Source of the DNA: Paratrimastix pyriformis
Taxonomy: Eukaryota; Preaxostyla; Paratrimastigidae
DNA length: 64,000 nt
Reading direction: 5' to 3'
Assembly: GCA_027972325.1 (NCBI GenBank)
Contig: JAPMOS010000028.1
Span: 1 to 64,000, forward strand
The notes below the pieces were generated by a model that made no database searches, was not told where the DNA came from, and was given only the letters and a program-made list of their open reading frames with translations. Below are positions 54,494 through 64,000 of the stretch, piece by piece (position 1 is the stretch's first letter; every line of letters begins with the position of its first letter). The position numbers and the translations under genes are program-made.

Positions 54494-57400
54494 TTGGTAT
54501 ATATAACCTGGGAAAATCCGTCTATTTTTTGTTATATCGCGAGAGGTCGCGCTTGCAAAGTGGATTGGGGTTTTTTCCCGCCGTCCCCGCTTGGCGGTGG
54601 GTCCGAGTCTAAATTAGTGGAAATTTCTTGTCCATTGCAAAGAATCACACTTCCCCCTGATCCCATCACCTCCCTCATCTTTGACCCGTTTGAAGAACTC
54701 CTCTGGACCGGCACCACACAGGTCCTACGCAACAAGTCTCCTCTATTGACCTGGGTGGTTTTTTTCTTTAGGGGAAGATCACGAGCACCTTTTTCCCCTG
54801 TCACGATGTATATTCTTCGTTTAATGCTCACGGGTCGGAGACGCGCCACGGTGAACGATCCACTGACGTGCGACACACTGATGTTCGCCAGCTCTCTGTC
54901 AACCAGCGAGGTCTGTCGGCAATTCACTGATTGGCACCATTTCTCGTGGCGCCCTTCGTCTTCTCGTGTTCCTGCAGGTGTCGTAAGTCTTAGCGGGGAA
55001 CTCGTTCGGTTCCACGATCGCGGTGGCGTCTTGTTGGCATCGTACAAAAAGTCTGTGCCCATCCACCGCTCCGCGACACTCAATTGCGAATGCAGCCAAA
55101 CGGAGCCCCGCGCATTCGAATTGCGCTCTCTGGTGGCCCAGGATATGGGACACGTCTTCTTGGGGTCTGACGACGATTCGCTCTGGGGCCTCGACCTCGA
55201 GACCGGGACCGTCTCAGGCCAGGCCCGTCCGACACGCGCGGCACATTGCCGGCCCCCCAACCGTGCCTCGAGGCCCTCTCTTCACCGCTCGATCTCGCAC
55301 ATGCGGCGGGGGGCGATTCTTGTGTGCAGCTTCTCATCGGACACGGAGCGGTGCTGCTGGCTCAAGAGCAGGAACACGGCCTCCTGGCCGCCGCTTCCAG
55401 CGATGGTCTGCCGTCCACCCACTGTTGCCACAGATCACCATCACCTCTTCCATGTCTCTCTCCGCCCCCTCTAGGCCGAGTGACCATTGTCGATTCTCGG
55501 CAGCCTCAAATGCCCCTCCTCCACCCGTTGCACGCGCACGAGGGGATCTCATCGATCGCTCTCAAGGAGGAATACCTTGCCACCTGCGGATGGATCTCGG
55601 GCGCGTCTGTCATTCCTCCATGATTTCGGCGGGCCGTTAATTGGCAATCCCGACTCGGCCCTCGGCCTCGCGTTTCGTTACGCGGTTTCTAGGAGCGGCA
55701 TGCAGCTGGACCCTGCCGTGAAGGTGTGGGACCTGCGTTACATGGGCGCTGCCCTGAGCGCCCCGCTCTTGCAGTTGCCCTTCCCCGGCCCCTCTTTGGT
55801 CGCCTTCAGTCCGCACGATGGGTCTGCATCCGCCAACGAACGCAGGATGCGTGGTCTTGGCGGTCACGCACCGATGCTCATTGACAACCGGTTCTGTTTC
55901 ACTGGCGATGATGGGGGCGATGATGGACTCGGATGGGACGCAGCCTGTCGCTGCTGGCTGTTGGCGTTCAGACGCCCCTCCAGTTGTTCGACATCCAAAA
56001 GGGCACAATCGCGCGCCTCTTCGAGGTCGGCTGCCCTTCCCTCTCCAGACCCGGCCTGATTCGCTGGGTTTCTCCCCCACCCGCCTCTGCTCACCCACAG
56101 CAGCCGCCGCAGCCGCAGCACGGCGCCATGACCACCATGCCGAGTTGTATCTGCTTCGCCTCGACTGGCGACCTGATTGCCATGGGCGACACGGGTGGCA
56201 CCATCACCCAGGTCTGGTCGGCTGACCGTCAGACGCACCCGCCCTCGCTCTCTTTGCTGGGCCTTGCCCTTCCCCCTCCCCCCTCCTCCTCCCTCCCTCC
56301 CTCCCTCCATCCATCCATCCATCCCTCCCTCCCCCCCTGATCTTCCTTTGCTTTCCGTCGGCCATGCAGTGGAATACGCGTACATCGCCCTCCCACCCCC
56401 GGGTGGCAGTGGGGCCGGGCGGCTTGATCATCGAGAAGGGCCGCGAGAGTGCCGGGAGTGGCGGGCCAGCCACCCCGAGCCCTCATCCACCGTCGTCATC
56501 ACCGTCACCGTCGCCTCCCCCCAACGGATCACGGCCCCGCTCACCCGCCAAGGGGGAACCGCCCCTGCGCGTGAACGCCCGGCCCGGAAAGATCCTCGGG
56601 GTGGCGCCTCGGTTGGCGCCCCTCCCCACCGAGCCCGAGTGGGAAATGCCGGCCCGCCTCAGGCTCCGCCTGGCCCACGTCCACGTCGCCCCGCCAGCTC
56701 CCCCCGCTGCCGAGCCTTCTCCCACCTCCCCCAAAGCCACGGCCCCAACCCCAGCGCCGCCGGCACCGGCAGCCGAGGGACGGCCCACCCGGACAGGGAA
56801 AGTCCCCGGCAAGAGCAAGGGCCCTTCGGCTTCCCCGGTGCCCGCCCTGCCCGGGATGGACGGGTTGTCCAGGTCCGCCCCCCCCGCCGGCCCGCCTCCG
56901 CCTCACCGATGCGCTTCGTCGCTCCTTGCCGATCGTTGGGGGCCTCGGGTGGTGGCGCAGCTCGCTGGCGGTGGTGCCGCTCATGTACCACAACGGCCAG
57001 CTGGGTGGCATCCCCGAGCTGCCGCCCCTCGCCCCCGCCCCTGACATCTCCGATGGCGCCGGCGCCGGCGCCGACCCAGCTCCCACCGCCGCGGGTGTCT
57101 CGATATCCACCCCAGCGGCGGAGGGAGACATTGCAGCCAGTCTGCCCTCAGCCCTCTCGGAGCACGCCACATCACCGGGTCCCCCCACCCCCGAGGCCCG
57201 CCGGACCTCGCCTGCCGCCGAGCCGCCTCGCACGCCCGCAACATCGGAGCACGCACCGCCCGGCGAATCGCCGGCCCCCCCGGCCAGCCCTTCCCCCGTG
57301 CCCTGTAATTCATCTCCGACGCCCGACCGCAGCCCCAGCCCCAGCCCGATCCCGGGCCTCGTGAGCACCCCGTCGAACGCCGCGGCCATGCGGGACGGGC

Positions 57401-60400
57401 GCCAGCTCGCCATCATACGGACGCTGGTGCCACGTTTTCTGGTGCCCCCAGCTCTGGGGGCCGCCCTGCTGGGTCTGGAGCGCGGGACCCTCTCCGTATG
57501 GACGCTGCCTCCGGAGCGCTTCCGCCACACGGTCGGGACGGCCCCCCTGCGGGTGGACGCCTCCATGATGGCGTGCATGAAGCAGTCCGACTTCGTCGGG
57601 TGCGTCCTCAAGTCCGACCTGGAGGCCCTCCGTCTCTCTGAGGTCCGCCGCAGCCCGTTCGTGTGGTCCCTGCCCTGTACATGTTTCTCCTCGTCGCGTG
57701 ATGGCTGACCCATACGCTGCCGCCCGTGCAGGCCGTGGTGCCTGCCCACTACCGGCCGGTGGTGACACCCGACGAGCGGCTGCCGGCCGAGAGCGAGGCG
57801 GCCCAGGCGGCCCAGCAGCTCAACCCGACGCCGCTGGCGGGCCTCCAGAACGGCATGCCGGGCGACTTCCTCGGCGCCCTGGTGCAGCTCCTCTACTACT
57901 TGGAGCCCCTGCGGGCCTTCGTGCTGACCCACCGCTGCTGCTTCCGGCCCACCTGCCTCACCTGCGAGCTGGGCTTCCTCTTTCGTCTGTCTTGCCGGCC
58001 CCGGCCCCCGGCCTCGCGCCTCATGTCGGAACTCGTTTCGCCCGCAGACATGCTCGACACGACCTCCTCGGCCAGCGCCGCCCCGCGCAACTTCCTGCGC
58101 TTCTGCCGCCAGCTGGCTGCCGGTCCGCCTGCGAACCCGCACGAGCCTGGCCTCCCGCTCTGAATTGGGGTTGACACATGCATGGACCGGGGTGCGGGGT
58201 GCGGATGCGGGGTGCGGATGCGGGGTGCGGATGCGGGGTGCGGGTGCGGGTGCGGGTGCGGGTGCGGGTGCGGGTGCGGGTGCGGGTGCGGGTGCGGGTG
58301 CGGGTGCGGGTGCGCGTCCAGCCGACCCCACGTGGATGGCCGTCTACACGTCTCGATCGCTGGCCCGCAGCCCGGCCCCCACGGGGTCCGACGCATTGTC
58401 GATGATGCTCCACCAGCAGCCCTCGTCCAGCGCCGGCTCGGCATCGGCCCCCACATCCATCTCCGCCTCCGCCTCCGCCTCGTCCTCTGCATCGGCTCGC
58501 GCCCCGGCCCTGACTTCGGCCGCCTCGGCCACTGCCGGTGCCGCCTCGACAGCGGGCGAGGGCGCCCCCCCCGCGCCCACCTTTCCGTGGTCGCTGGGGC
58601 CTCGCGTCACCCAGGCCTGCCGGGCCCTCTTGGAGCGGCTCCACGGTGACTTCTACTCGGGCCCCGCCCGTGCCGACAGTCCGTTCGCTGGGGATGGGGA
58701 TGGGGATGGGGATGGGGATGGGGATGGGGATGGGGATGGGGATGGGGATGGGGATGGGGATGGGGATGGGGATGGGGATGGGGATGGGGATGGGGATGGG
58801 GATGGGGATGGGGATGGGGATGGGGATGTGGGCCCGCACCCGCGGCATTGGCTCACCGCCTCTCCTCCCATATCCTCGCTTTGCTTCGTCCCGCCGCCCA
58901 GCGAGCCCCATGACGCTGCTGTTCGCCTTCCCCACCCAGACGCGGATCTCGTGCCCCCGCTGCGGCCTCGACGCCCAGCACCCCGGCTCCAATTGCATCC
59001 TGGTCTGTCCGCGCGCCCACCCTCACCCAGGGACCTCTCTGCCGCCCGCGGCCTGCTCTCATGTTCGTGGGCGGGCGGGCGGGCGGTGTTTGTCGAGCGC
59101 AGTCGATCCCCACGCTGGCCGCCCCGTATGTTCCGCCGCCCACGACCCCCACGGCAGCTGCCGCCCCCACCAAAGGCGCCCTGCCGTCGGCCCACTCGGC
59201 CCAGTCGGCCTCGTCAGCCCAGTCGGACCAGACCCCACCGCCCCCCTCGGGCCCGCGCCCCGACCTCCCTGATGCCCCGGCGACGCCCCCCACCAGCGCC
59301 CCCGAGGAGGGCGGGCCCCCGCAGCCCACCCCGGGCAGCTTCGCCGCTGCACTCACTTCGGCCTTCCGCGAGAGCCCCCCCCAGCCGGCCTACTGCGAGC
59401 ATTGCTGCAACTGGTGCGCCAAGATGGCCGTGGCCAACGGCGTCATGGGGCCCCCGCCCCCGGCGCCGCCCCCGCCCTACTACGTCCCCCCCGTGCTGCT
59501 GGTCTCGTGCTGGGGCGCATCGCCCGCCCGTCCCGAGGGCCCCCAGGCGTCCGCCGACAAGTCGCCTTGTCCGCGTCCCTCCCGCCCCTCCCGCCCTCCC
59601 GCCCCTCCCGCCCTCATCCCTCCGACCCGCCTGGCCCGGGTGCTCAGAGACCAGGTTGGCTGACGCTGTGTCTGGGGTGGCCTCTGGGTTTGGGCAGGGG
59701 GCGTGGGGGCCCAGTTCCTGAGCTTCGACGAGGCCACCATCCCCGAGCGGTTCCACATGGCCCTCCCCGCCGAGCTCGTCCGCCCCGAGGGCGAGCCCCC
59801 CCGCTACCCCTGGGCGCCCACCGTCCGTCGCTGCACTCCCCGCCCCGCGATGCTGCCTGCCCCCCTTTCCCAACGAGGCCCCCCTCTTACCTCCATCCTC
59901 ACCATCCCCTGGGGACCCTGCCGCCTGGGTGCAGGTGGTCGCCCAGAAAAGCGGCGCTCCGCCCAGCGCCCCGGCCGGGCTGCCGGGGGTTGGCTATGCC
60001 CTGGTGGGGGTCCTCTCGTGCGTGACCATCTGGGGCGTCTCCGCCCAGGGGGCCGTCCAGGAGACCGAGCACCTCGTCGCCCACGCTAAGGGTCCGCCTC
60101 CCGCCTCCCCTGCGCGCCCCGCTCGCCCTCGAAGCCGCTTCCCCTGCGCGCTCGTCCCGTGGGTCCCATGACGCCCCTTGTCCACGATCCCTCCCCCTGA
60201 ATCGCCGTGCTTCCTCCCGGTGGGGGCGGCGGGGCCTGCAGTGATGCCCTCGTACATCCACGGCCGGCACCGGGGCCACCGGGGGGCCCAGCCGCCCCCC
60301 GAGGCGGTGCCCTTCGACCCGCTCAACCCCGAGGGGGCCTGGTACCTCTTCAACGACATGCGCGTCGCCCCCGCGGCCCTCTCGGAGGTGCTCCGCTTCG

Positions 60401-63400
60401 AGCGCTGGAAGGTCCGCCTGCCTCCCGCTGCTCCGAACGACGCTCACGCCCTCTGCCCGATGCCCGATGCCATTGCCCTCCCCCTGTGCGCAGCGGCCCG
60501 TGCTGCTCGTCTATGCCCGCATCGACACGGCCAGCCAGTTCCTCCCCCCCTCACCTCCTCCTCCTCCTCCTCCTCCCCTCCTCCTCCTCCCTCCTCCCTC
60601 CTCCCTCCTCCCTCCTCCTCCCTCCTCCTCCCTCCCTCCTCCCTCCTCCCTCCCCCTCCCTCCCTCCTTTGCCGGGTGCAGCCGAGGTCTTTGCGGACTC
60701 GCTGCCGGCCCTGCAGTTGGCCACCCGGATCGCGGCCCCCGCCCGGCGGCGCCACCGAGCCGACGAGCCGGGCAGCCGATTCACCAGCCCCGAGCTGATC
60801 AAGGCCCTCCACGCCCCCACCGATCACATCAGGTCCGCCCCGCCTCCCCTCCTTCATCCGCCTCCGCCTCCGCCTCTGCTCCTCGACTGCCGGGCGCTGC
60901 GCTGGTGGGGACGGCCCGAGTCGCTCACCAAGCGGCGCCCCCGGCGATCCTGCCCCACCCGCTGCTCAGGAGCGCCCACCCCCCCGAGCCGGTGCTTCTG
61001 CCCGACGGGACGATCGTCAGGCCGCGTGTGGACCCGTTCTTCGTGCCCCCGCCCGGCTCCCTGGTGGCCCTCGACGCCGAGTTCGTCAAGCTGGTCGAGG
61101 TCCGCCCGCACCCCCCTGCCTGGCCCCCTGCCCGCCCGCCCGCCCGCCCGCCCGGTGGCGGCGCTCCCGCCCCGCAGGCGACTCAACAATGCCCTCCGCC
61201 CCCTCCCGACCGATTCTGACAGGAGGATGGCCTGGCCCGTTCCCAGCCGCTCCCCCAGCGGGGCGGCAAGGGTGCTGGGGGGCCCTCGGGGGGCGCGGGC
61301 TCGTCGGCCATACTCTCGGCGGGCCCCTCGGCGGCGGGCGGCCCGGGCAGCGGCGGCCCGGGCAGCAGCAGCAGCAGCAGCAGCAGCCTGCCGCCGGGGC
61401 TGGTCAGCGCCCAGAGCCAGAGCAACCTGCTCTCGGTGGGCCGCGTCTCGGTGGTGCTGGGCGAGTGGCCCTTCCGGGGGGTGACCTACATGGACGAGTA
61501 TATCGCCCACCACCCGGCCCAGGTGGCCGACTACCTGACGGACGTCTCGGGGCTCTCGGCCTCGGACCTGGACCAGTCGCGCCCCACCCGGGCCCTGACC
61601 AACCTCAAGGCCGTCTACCTCAGGCTACGCTGCCTGGTCGACCGGGGCTGCGTCTTCGTCGGCCACAACATCCGCAAGGACTTCGCCGTCATCAACATCG
61701 CCGTCCCCGACGCCCAGATCCGCGACACGGCCGAGCTCTTCAGGCTCCGCGACCGCCGGTCCGCCCCCATGCCCGCCCCCTCTGGCGGGTTTCATCCCCT
61801 CTGGCGGGTTTCATCCCCTCTGGCGGGTTTCATCCCCTCTGGCGGGTTTCATCCCCTCTGGCGGGTTTCATCCCCTCTGGCGCCTTCCTGGACCCTCACG
61901 GGTTTCCATCGCCTCGGGTGTTCCGTCGTCGGGCTCCGTTGCTGCTGCCTGGTGCGGCGTGCTGGTGGCGGGCGTGCTGTGCAGGTACTTCTCGCTCAAG
62001 TTCCTGGCCCACCACGTGCTGCAGAACAGCGTGCAGGGCGGCACGCACGACTCGATCGAGGATGCCGTGACGGCCCTGGACCTGTTCCTGTACTACGAGG
62101 CCTTCACCAGACCGCCCATCCCCCGCGGCCTCCCGCCCGCCGACGGGTCTGCCGCCCAGCAGCCCCAGCCCCAGCCGCAGCAGGGCGGGGCCGTCGTCAG
62201 GCGGCCCATGCCCCAGGGCCCTGGGTGGCCACACGAGGCCGAGTGCGGACCGGCGGCCCCCCAGCCGGGCGACCTGGAGGCGCTGCTGGAGCACCTCTAC
62301 GCGGTGGGCAAGCGGGACAACTGGCAGGTCATCGCACCCACGCCCAGCCCCAGTCCGCCCCCATCATCCCGGACGCCGCCCCCGGCTCGGACGCCCTCGC
62401 CGCCCACGCCCCACTCGGCCAGCAGCAGCGCGGCATCGCCCACCCGGCCGAGCCGCTCGCCCGTGCCCCTCGAGGCCGCCGCCCCCATGGGCTCCATCCT
62501 GGGCCCCGCCGCCCCCTTTATGCCGCCCCCCTCGCCGCCCCTCGCGCCACCCCCACCCCCACCACCCCACCACCCCCACCACCCCACCACCCCCACCGCC
62601 GCCTCCTCCATCCCCGCCGCCGCCCGCCCCCCGCGACCGTCCCGGAGCCCCCGGGCGGGCTGGTGGACCCGTCGGTGCTGGTGGGCTGCTTCTCGGGGCC
62701 GGCCTTCAGCGACCTCTCGGACGAGAGCTTCGACGGCGAGGCCGACGGGGACGGCCCCTCGGACGGGCTGGACCCCATCACCCGCAGCCTGCTGGCCCGC
62801 CTGCTGGCCGCCCCGTCCCCGACCCCAGCCCCCACCACCCCGGCCCCGGCCCCGGCCCCCGCAGCCTCAGCTGCCTCCGCTGCCCGGCCGACGGGCAGCC
62901 GCAGCCCCACGGGGAACGGGACCCGCTGGCGATCCTCCTCGGGCAGAGCGACCCGACCCTGCCCTCCCCACCAGCCCTCCCCGCCTCCTCCTCCTCCTCC
63001 TCCTCCTCCTCCTCGGCCGGCCGGCCAGCCCGCACCGGGGGCACCAACACGACAGACATCCCCGCCCCCTCCGGCTGGGGCAGCGCCGCCGCCAACCAGC
63101 AGCCCCGCACACAGCAGCAGCAGCAGCAGCAGCAGCCCAGCGGGGGCCGCTCCTCCAACCCGCGGGGCTCTGGCCGCCTGCCCTCGGGGCCCGGGCGCTC
63201 CCTCCACGGGGGCGGCTCGGCACCCGGCGGGCCGCGCAGCGCCCCGGCCCCCAGCGGCGGGCCCTACCCGGGGGGCCGCTCCTCGCGCCCCTCGGCAGGC
63301 CCACGGGCCGACGCCCGGGGCGGCTCCTCGGCGCGCCCTGCCCCCAGCCGGGCGGCCCCGCCCCCGCGGCAGTTCGTGTGGGACGAGAGCCCGTCCCCCT

Positions 63401-63471
63401 GGGGGCCCCAGTCCTGGGAGGACGACTGGTCGGCGGCCGCTCCCGCCCCGCCCGGCCGCTCCGCCCGATGA
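54494..63471 (+). CDS. PAN2: PAN2 poly(A)-specific deadenylase subunit
   Basis: Catalytic subunit of the PAN2-PAN3 deadenylase, which trims mRNA poly(A) tails in the cytoplasm. Early exons read ITSLIFDPFEELLWTGTTQ joined (gtccta...ctttag) to GKITSTFFPCHDVYSSF, the start of the WD40 domain. Further blades run to about 56440, followed by a long Pro-rich linker (56450-57400). The inactive ubiquitin-hydrolase-like domain spans about 57730-60900 (LQNGMPGDFLGALVQLLYYL, CLTCELGFLFR, ISCPRCGLDA, YLFNDMRVAPAALSEVL). The DEDD exonuclease (61060-62110) has all key acidic positions: LVALDAEFVKL, VGHNIRKDFAVINI, and THDSIEDAVTALDL with its His. A Ser/Pro/Gln-rich tail ends FVWDESPSPWGPQSWEDDW and stops at 63471. 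No in-frame ATG is visible near the 5' end; the frame is open from 54494, so an upstream exon or non-AUG start is likely. Confidence 0.93.
54498..54506. promoter_or_regulatory. TATA-like element between SmD2 and PAN2
   Basis: TATATATAA lies five bases upstream of the SmD2 ATG and just before the open PAN2 frame. It is near-palindromic and could serve either direction. It is too close to the SmD2 start codon to be a conventional TATA box for that gene unless the transcript start is unusual. Confidence 0.3.
56278..56336. repeat. CCCT/CCAT tetramer array (PAN2 intron)
   Basis: CCTCCCTC and CCATCCAT units in a PAN2 intron directly before the exon encoding WNTRTSPS. Confidence 0.8.
58185..58314. 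repeat. GCGGGT hexamer array (PAN2 intron)
   Basis: GGGTGCGGATGC units pass into about 14 copies of GCGGGT. Confidence 0.9.
58690..58828. repeat. GGGGAT hexamer array (PAN2 intron)
   Basis: About 23 perfect GGGGAT units. These are G-rich on the sense strand and could form G-quadruplexes in the pre-mRNA. Confidence 0.93.
60545..60668. repeat. CCTCCT/CCCTCCT pyrimidine array (PAN2 intron)
   Basis: Long polypyrimidine stretch running up to the acceptor of the exon encoding EVFADSLPALQLATR. Confidence 0.9.
61783..61885. repeat. 18-bp CTCTGGCGGGTTTCATCC satellite (PAN2 intron)
   Basis: About five copies of an 18-bp unit between the exonuclease exons ending ELFRLRD and starting RYFSLKFLAHHV. Confidence 0.92.
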
Positions 63472-63822
63472 AGGGCCCCCCGCCTGCCCACGAGCGCATG
63501 TGTGAGTAATCCTCGGACCAGCCTAACAGGCTATTCACTGGATCAAGCAGTGTATGAATGGGGGGGGGGGGGGGGGAGGGGGGGGAGGAGGCGAGGTGGT
63601 CCGATAGCTGGACGGGGTATAACCGAGGTGGTGGTCGTATTATCGACATCACCAGTAATAGTCGTCGTAGTCGGAGGGGGCAGATGGGGTGGATGGGTGG
63701 GCGCGGCAAGGGCTGCGAGGCGATCCATTGCGCCCGGAAGCGCAATCGGCCGCCTCTCAGGGCCTGGCGGATGGCCATCAGCGGCCACGCGGCCCCGCAG
63801 CACCCGCCCGTTCCGCCACCGC
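63472..63822. other. Intergenic region with poly-G tract
   Basis: No gene recognised. It contains a broken G run (63558-63590, interrupted by A) and trinucleotide-poor unique sequence. It presumably holds the PAN2 3' UTR and the 3' UTR of the possible minus-strand gene at the edge. Confidence 0.5.
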
Positions 63823-64000
63823 CTACAACTCCACCGACTCCAGCGCCTGGATGGCCATCGCCGCCACGCCATCATCATCGCAGGGGTCCGTCTGCCCGCC
63901 GTTCTGCGGCCCCTGGTCCCCGAGCAGCTCGTTTGGAAAGCGATTGAAGGGCGATTCCCGGGGGAGCCAAATGGGCGCAGTGTGGATCAGCGAACCCCCG
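63823..64000 (-). CDS. Possible 3' end of a gene running off the window
   Basis: A minus-strand frame open from the window edge to a stop at 63823 reads APIWLPRESPFNRFPNELLG and ends DDDGVAAMAIQALESVEL. Composition looks protein-like, but no family was recognised and no splice sites are fixed. It would be convergent with PAN2. It may instead be chance. Confidence 0.25.
   Translation of the reverse strand, partial: GGSLIHTAPIWLPRESPFNRFPNELLGDQGPQNGGQTDPCDDDGVAAMAIQALESVEL

Overview
The window is one chromosome end of a GC-rich, intron-rich eukaryote. It begins with a CCCTAA array (the 5' end of a TTAGGG-type telomere), passes through about 900 bp of telomere-derived satellites, and then enters densely packed nuclear genes. 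A CCDC40 orthologue shows that the organism builds motile cilia. Together with a group XII phospholipase A2, a CslA-like glycosyltransferase and normal RNA-processing genes, this points to a free-living flagellated protist. I cannot assign a species; a metamonad or apusomonad-like lineage is only a guess. No prokaryotic features, CRISPR arrays or organelle genes were seen.

Layout: telomere and satellites (1-1069); HOOK-domain coiled-coil gene (-, 1202-9834) with a retroelement fossil in one intron; secreted group XII PLA2 (+, 9936-10855); RUVBL2/reptin (-, 11139-13823); CCDC40 (+, 13933-19668); a giant multi-pass membrane protein of unknown function (-, about 19661-29225); TRMO-like tRNA methyltransferase (+, 29312-30229); CIR1 (+, 30358-32089); METTL21-like methyltransferase (-, 32099-33481); RPRD1/Rtt103-like CID protein (-, 33686-36159); F-box/WD40 protein (-, 36319-39490); CslA-like GT2 protein with degenerate motifs (+, 39622-43841); RGG/polyQ protein (+, 44279-48555); F-box/LRR protein (-, about 48760-52052); exosome RRP4/EXOSC2 (+, 52171-53649); SmD2 (-, 53844-54492); PAN2 (+, about 54494-63471); and perhaps the 3' end of another gene at the right edge.

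Three organisational features stand out. Most genes lie in head-to-head pairs whose start codons are only about 86-131 bp apart, and those starts sit in AT-richer islands inside very GC-rich sequence. Many introns carry their own private tandem repeat or a long G/C homopolymer. At splice junctions fixed by homology, the donors are nearly always GT followed by pyrimidines (GTCCGY, GTCTGT, GTTTGT) rather than GTRAGT, with some GC donors.

Functionally the genes are mostly housekeeping: RNA processing and decay (EXOSC2, PAN2, SmD2, RPRD1-like, CIR1, TRMO-like), AAA+ ATPase assembly (RUVBL2), ciliary and microtubule structure (CCDC40, HOOK protein) and ubiquitin adaptors (two F-box proteins). The least explained items are the giant membrane protein and the CslA-like protein that lacks catalytic motifs. 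CDS entries give outer limits; internal exons were inferred by eye from reading-frame continuity and recalled homologues, so exon edges not stated explicitly are approximate.
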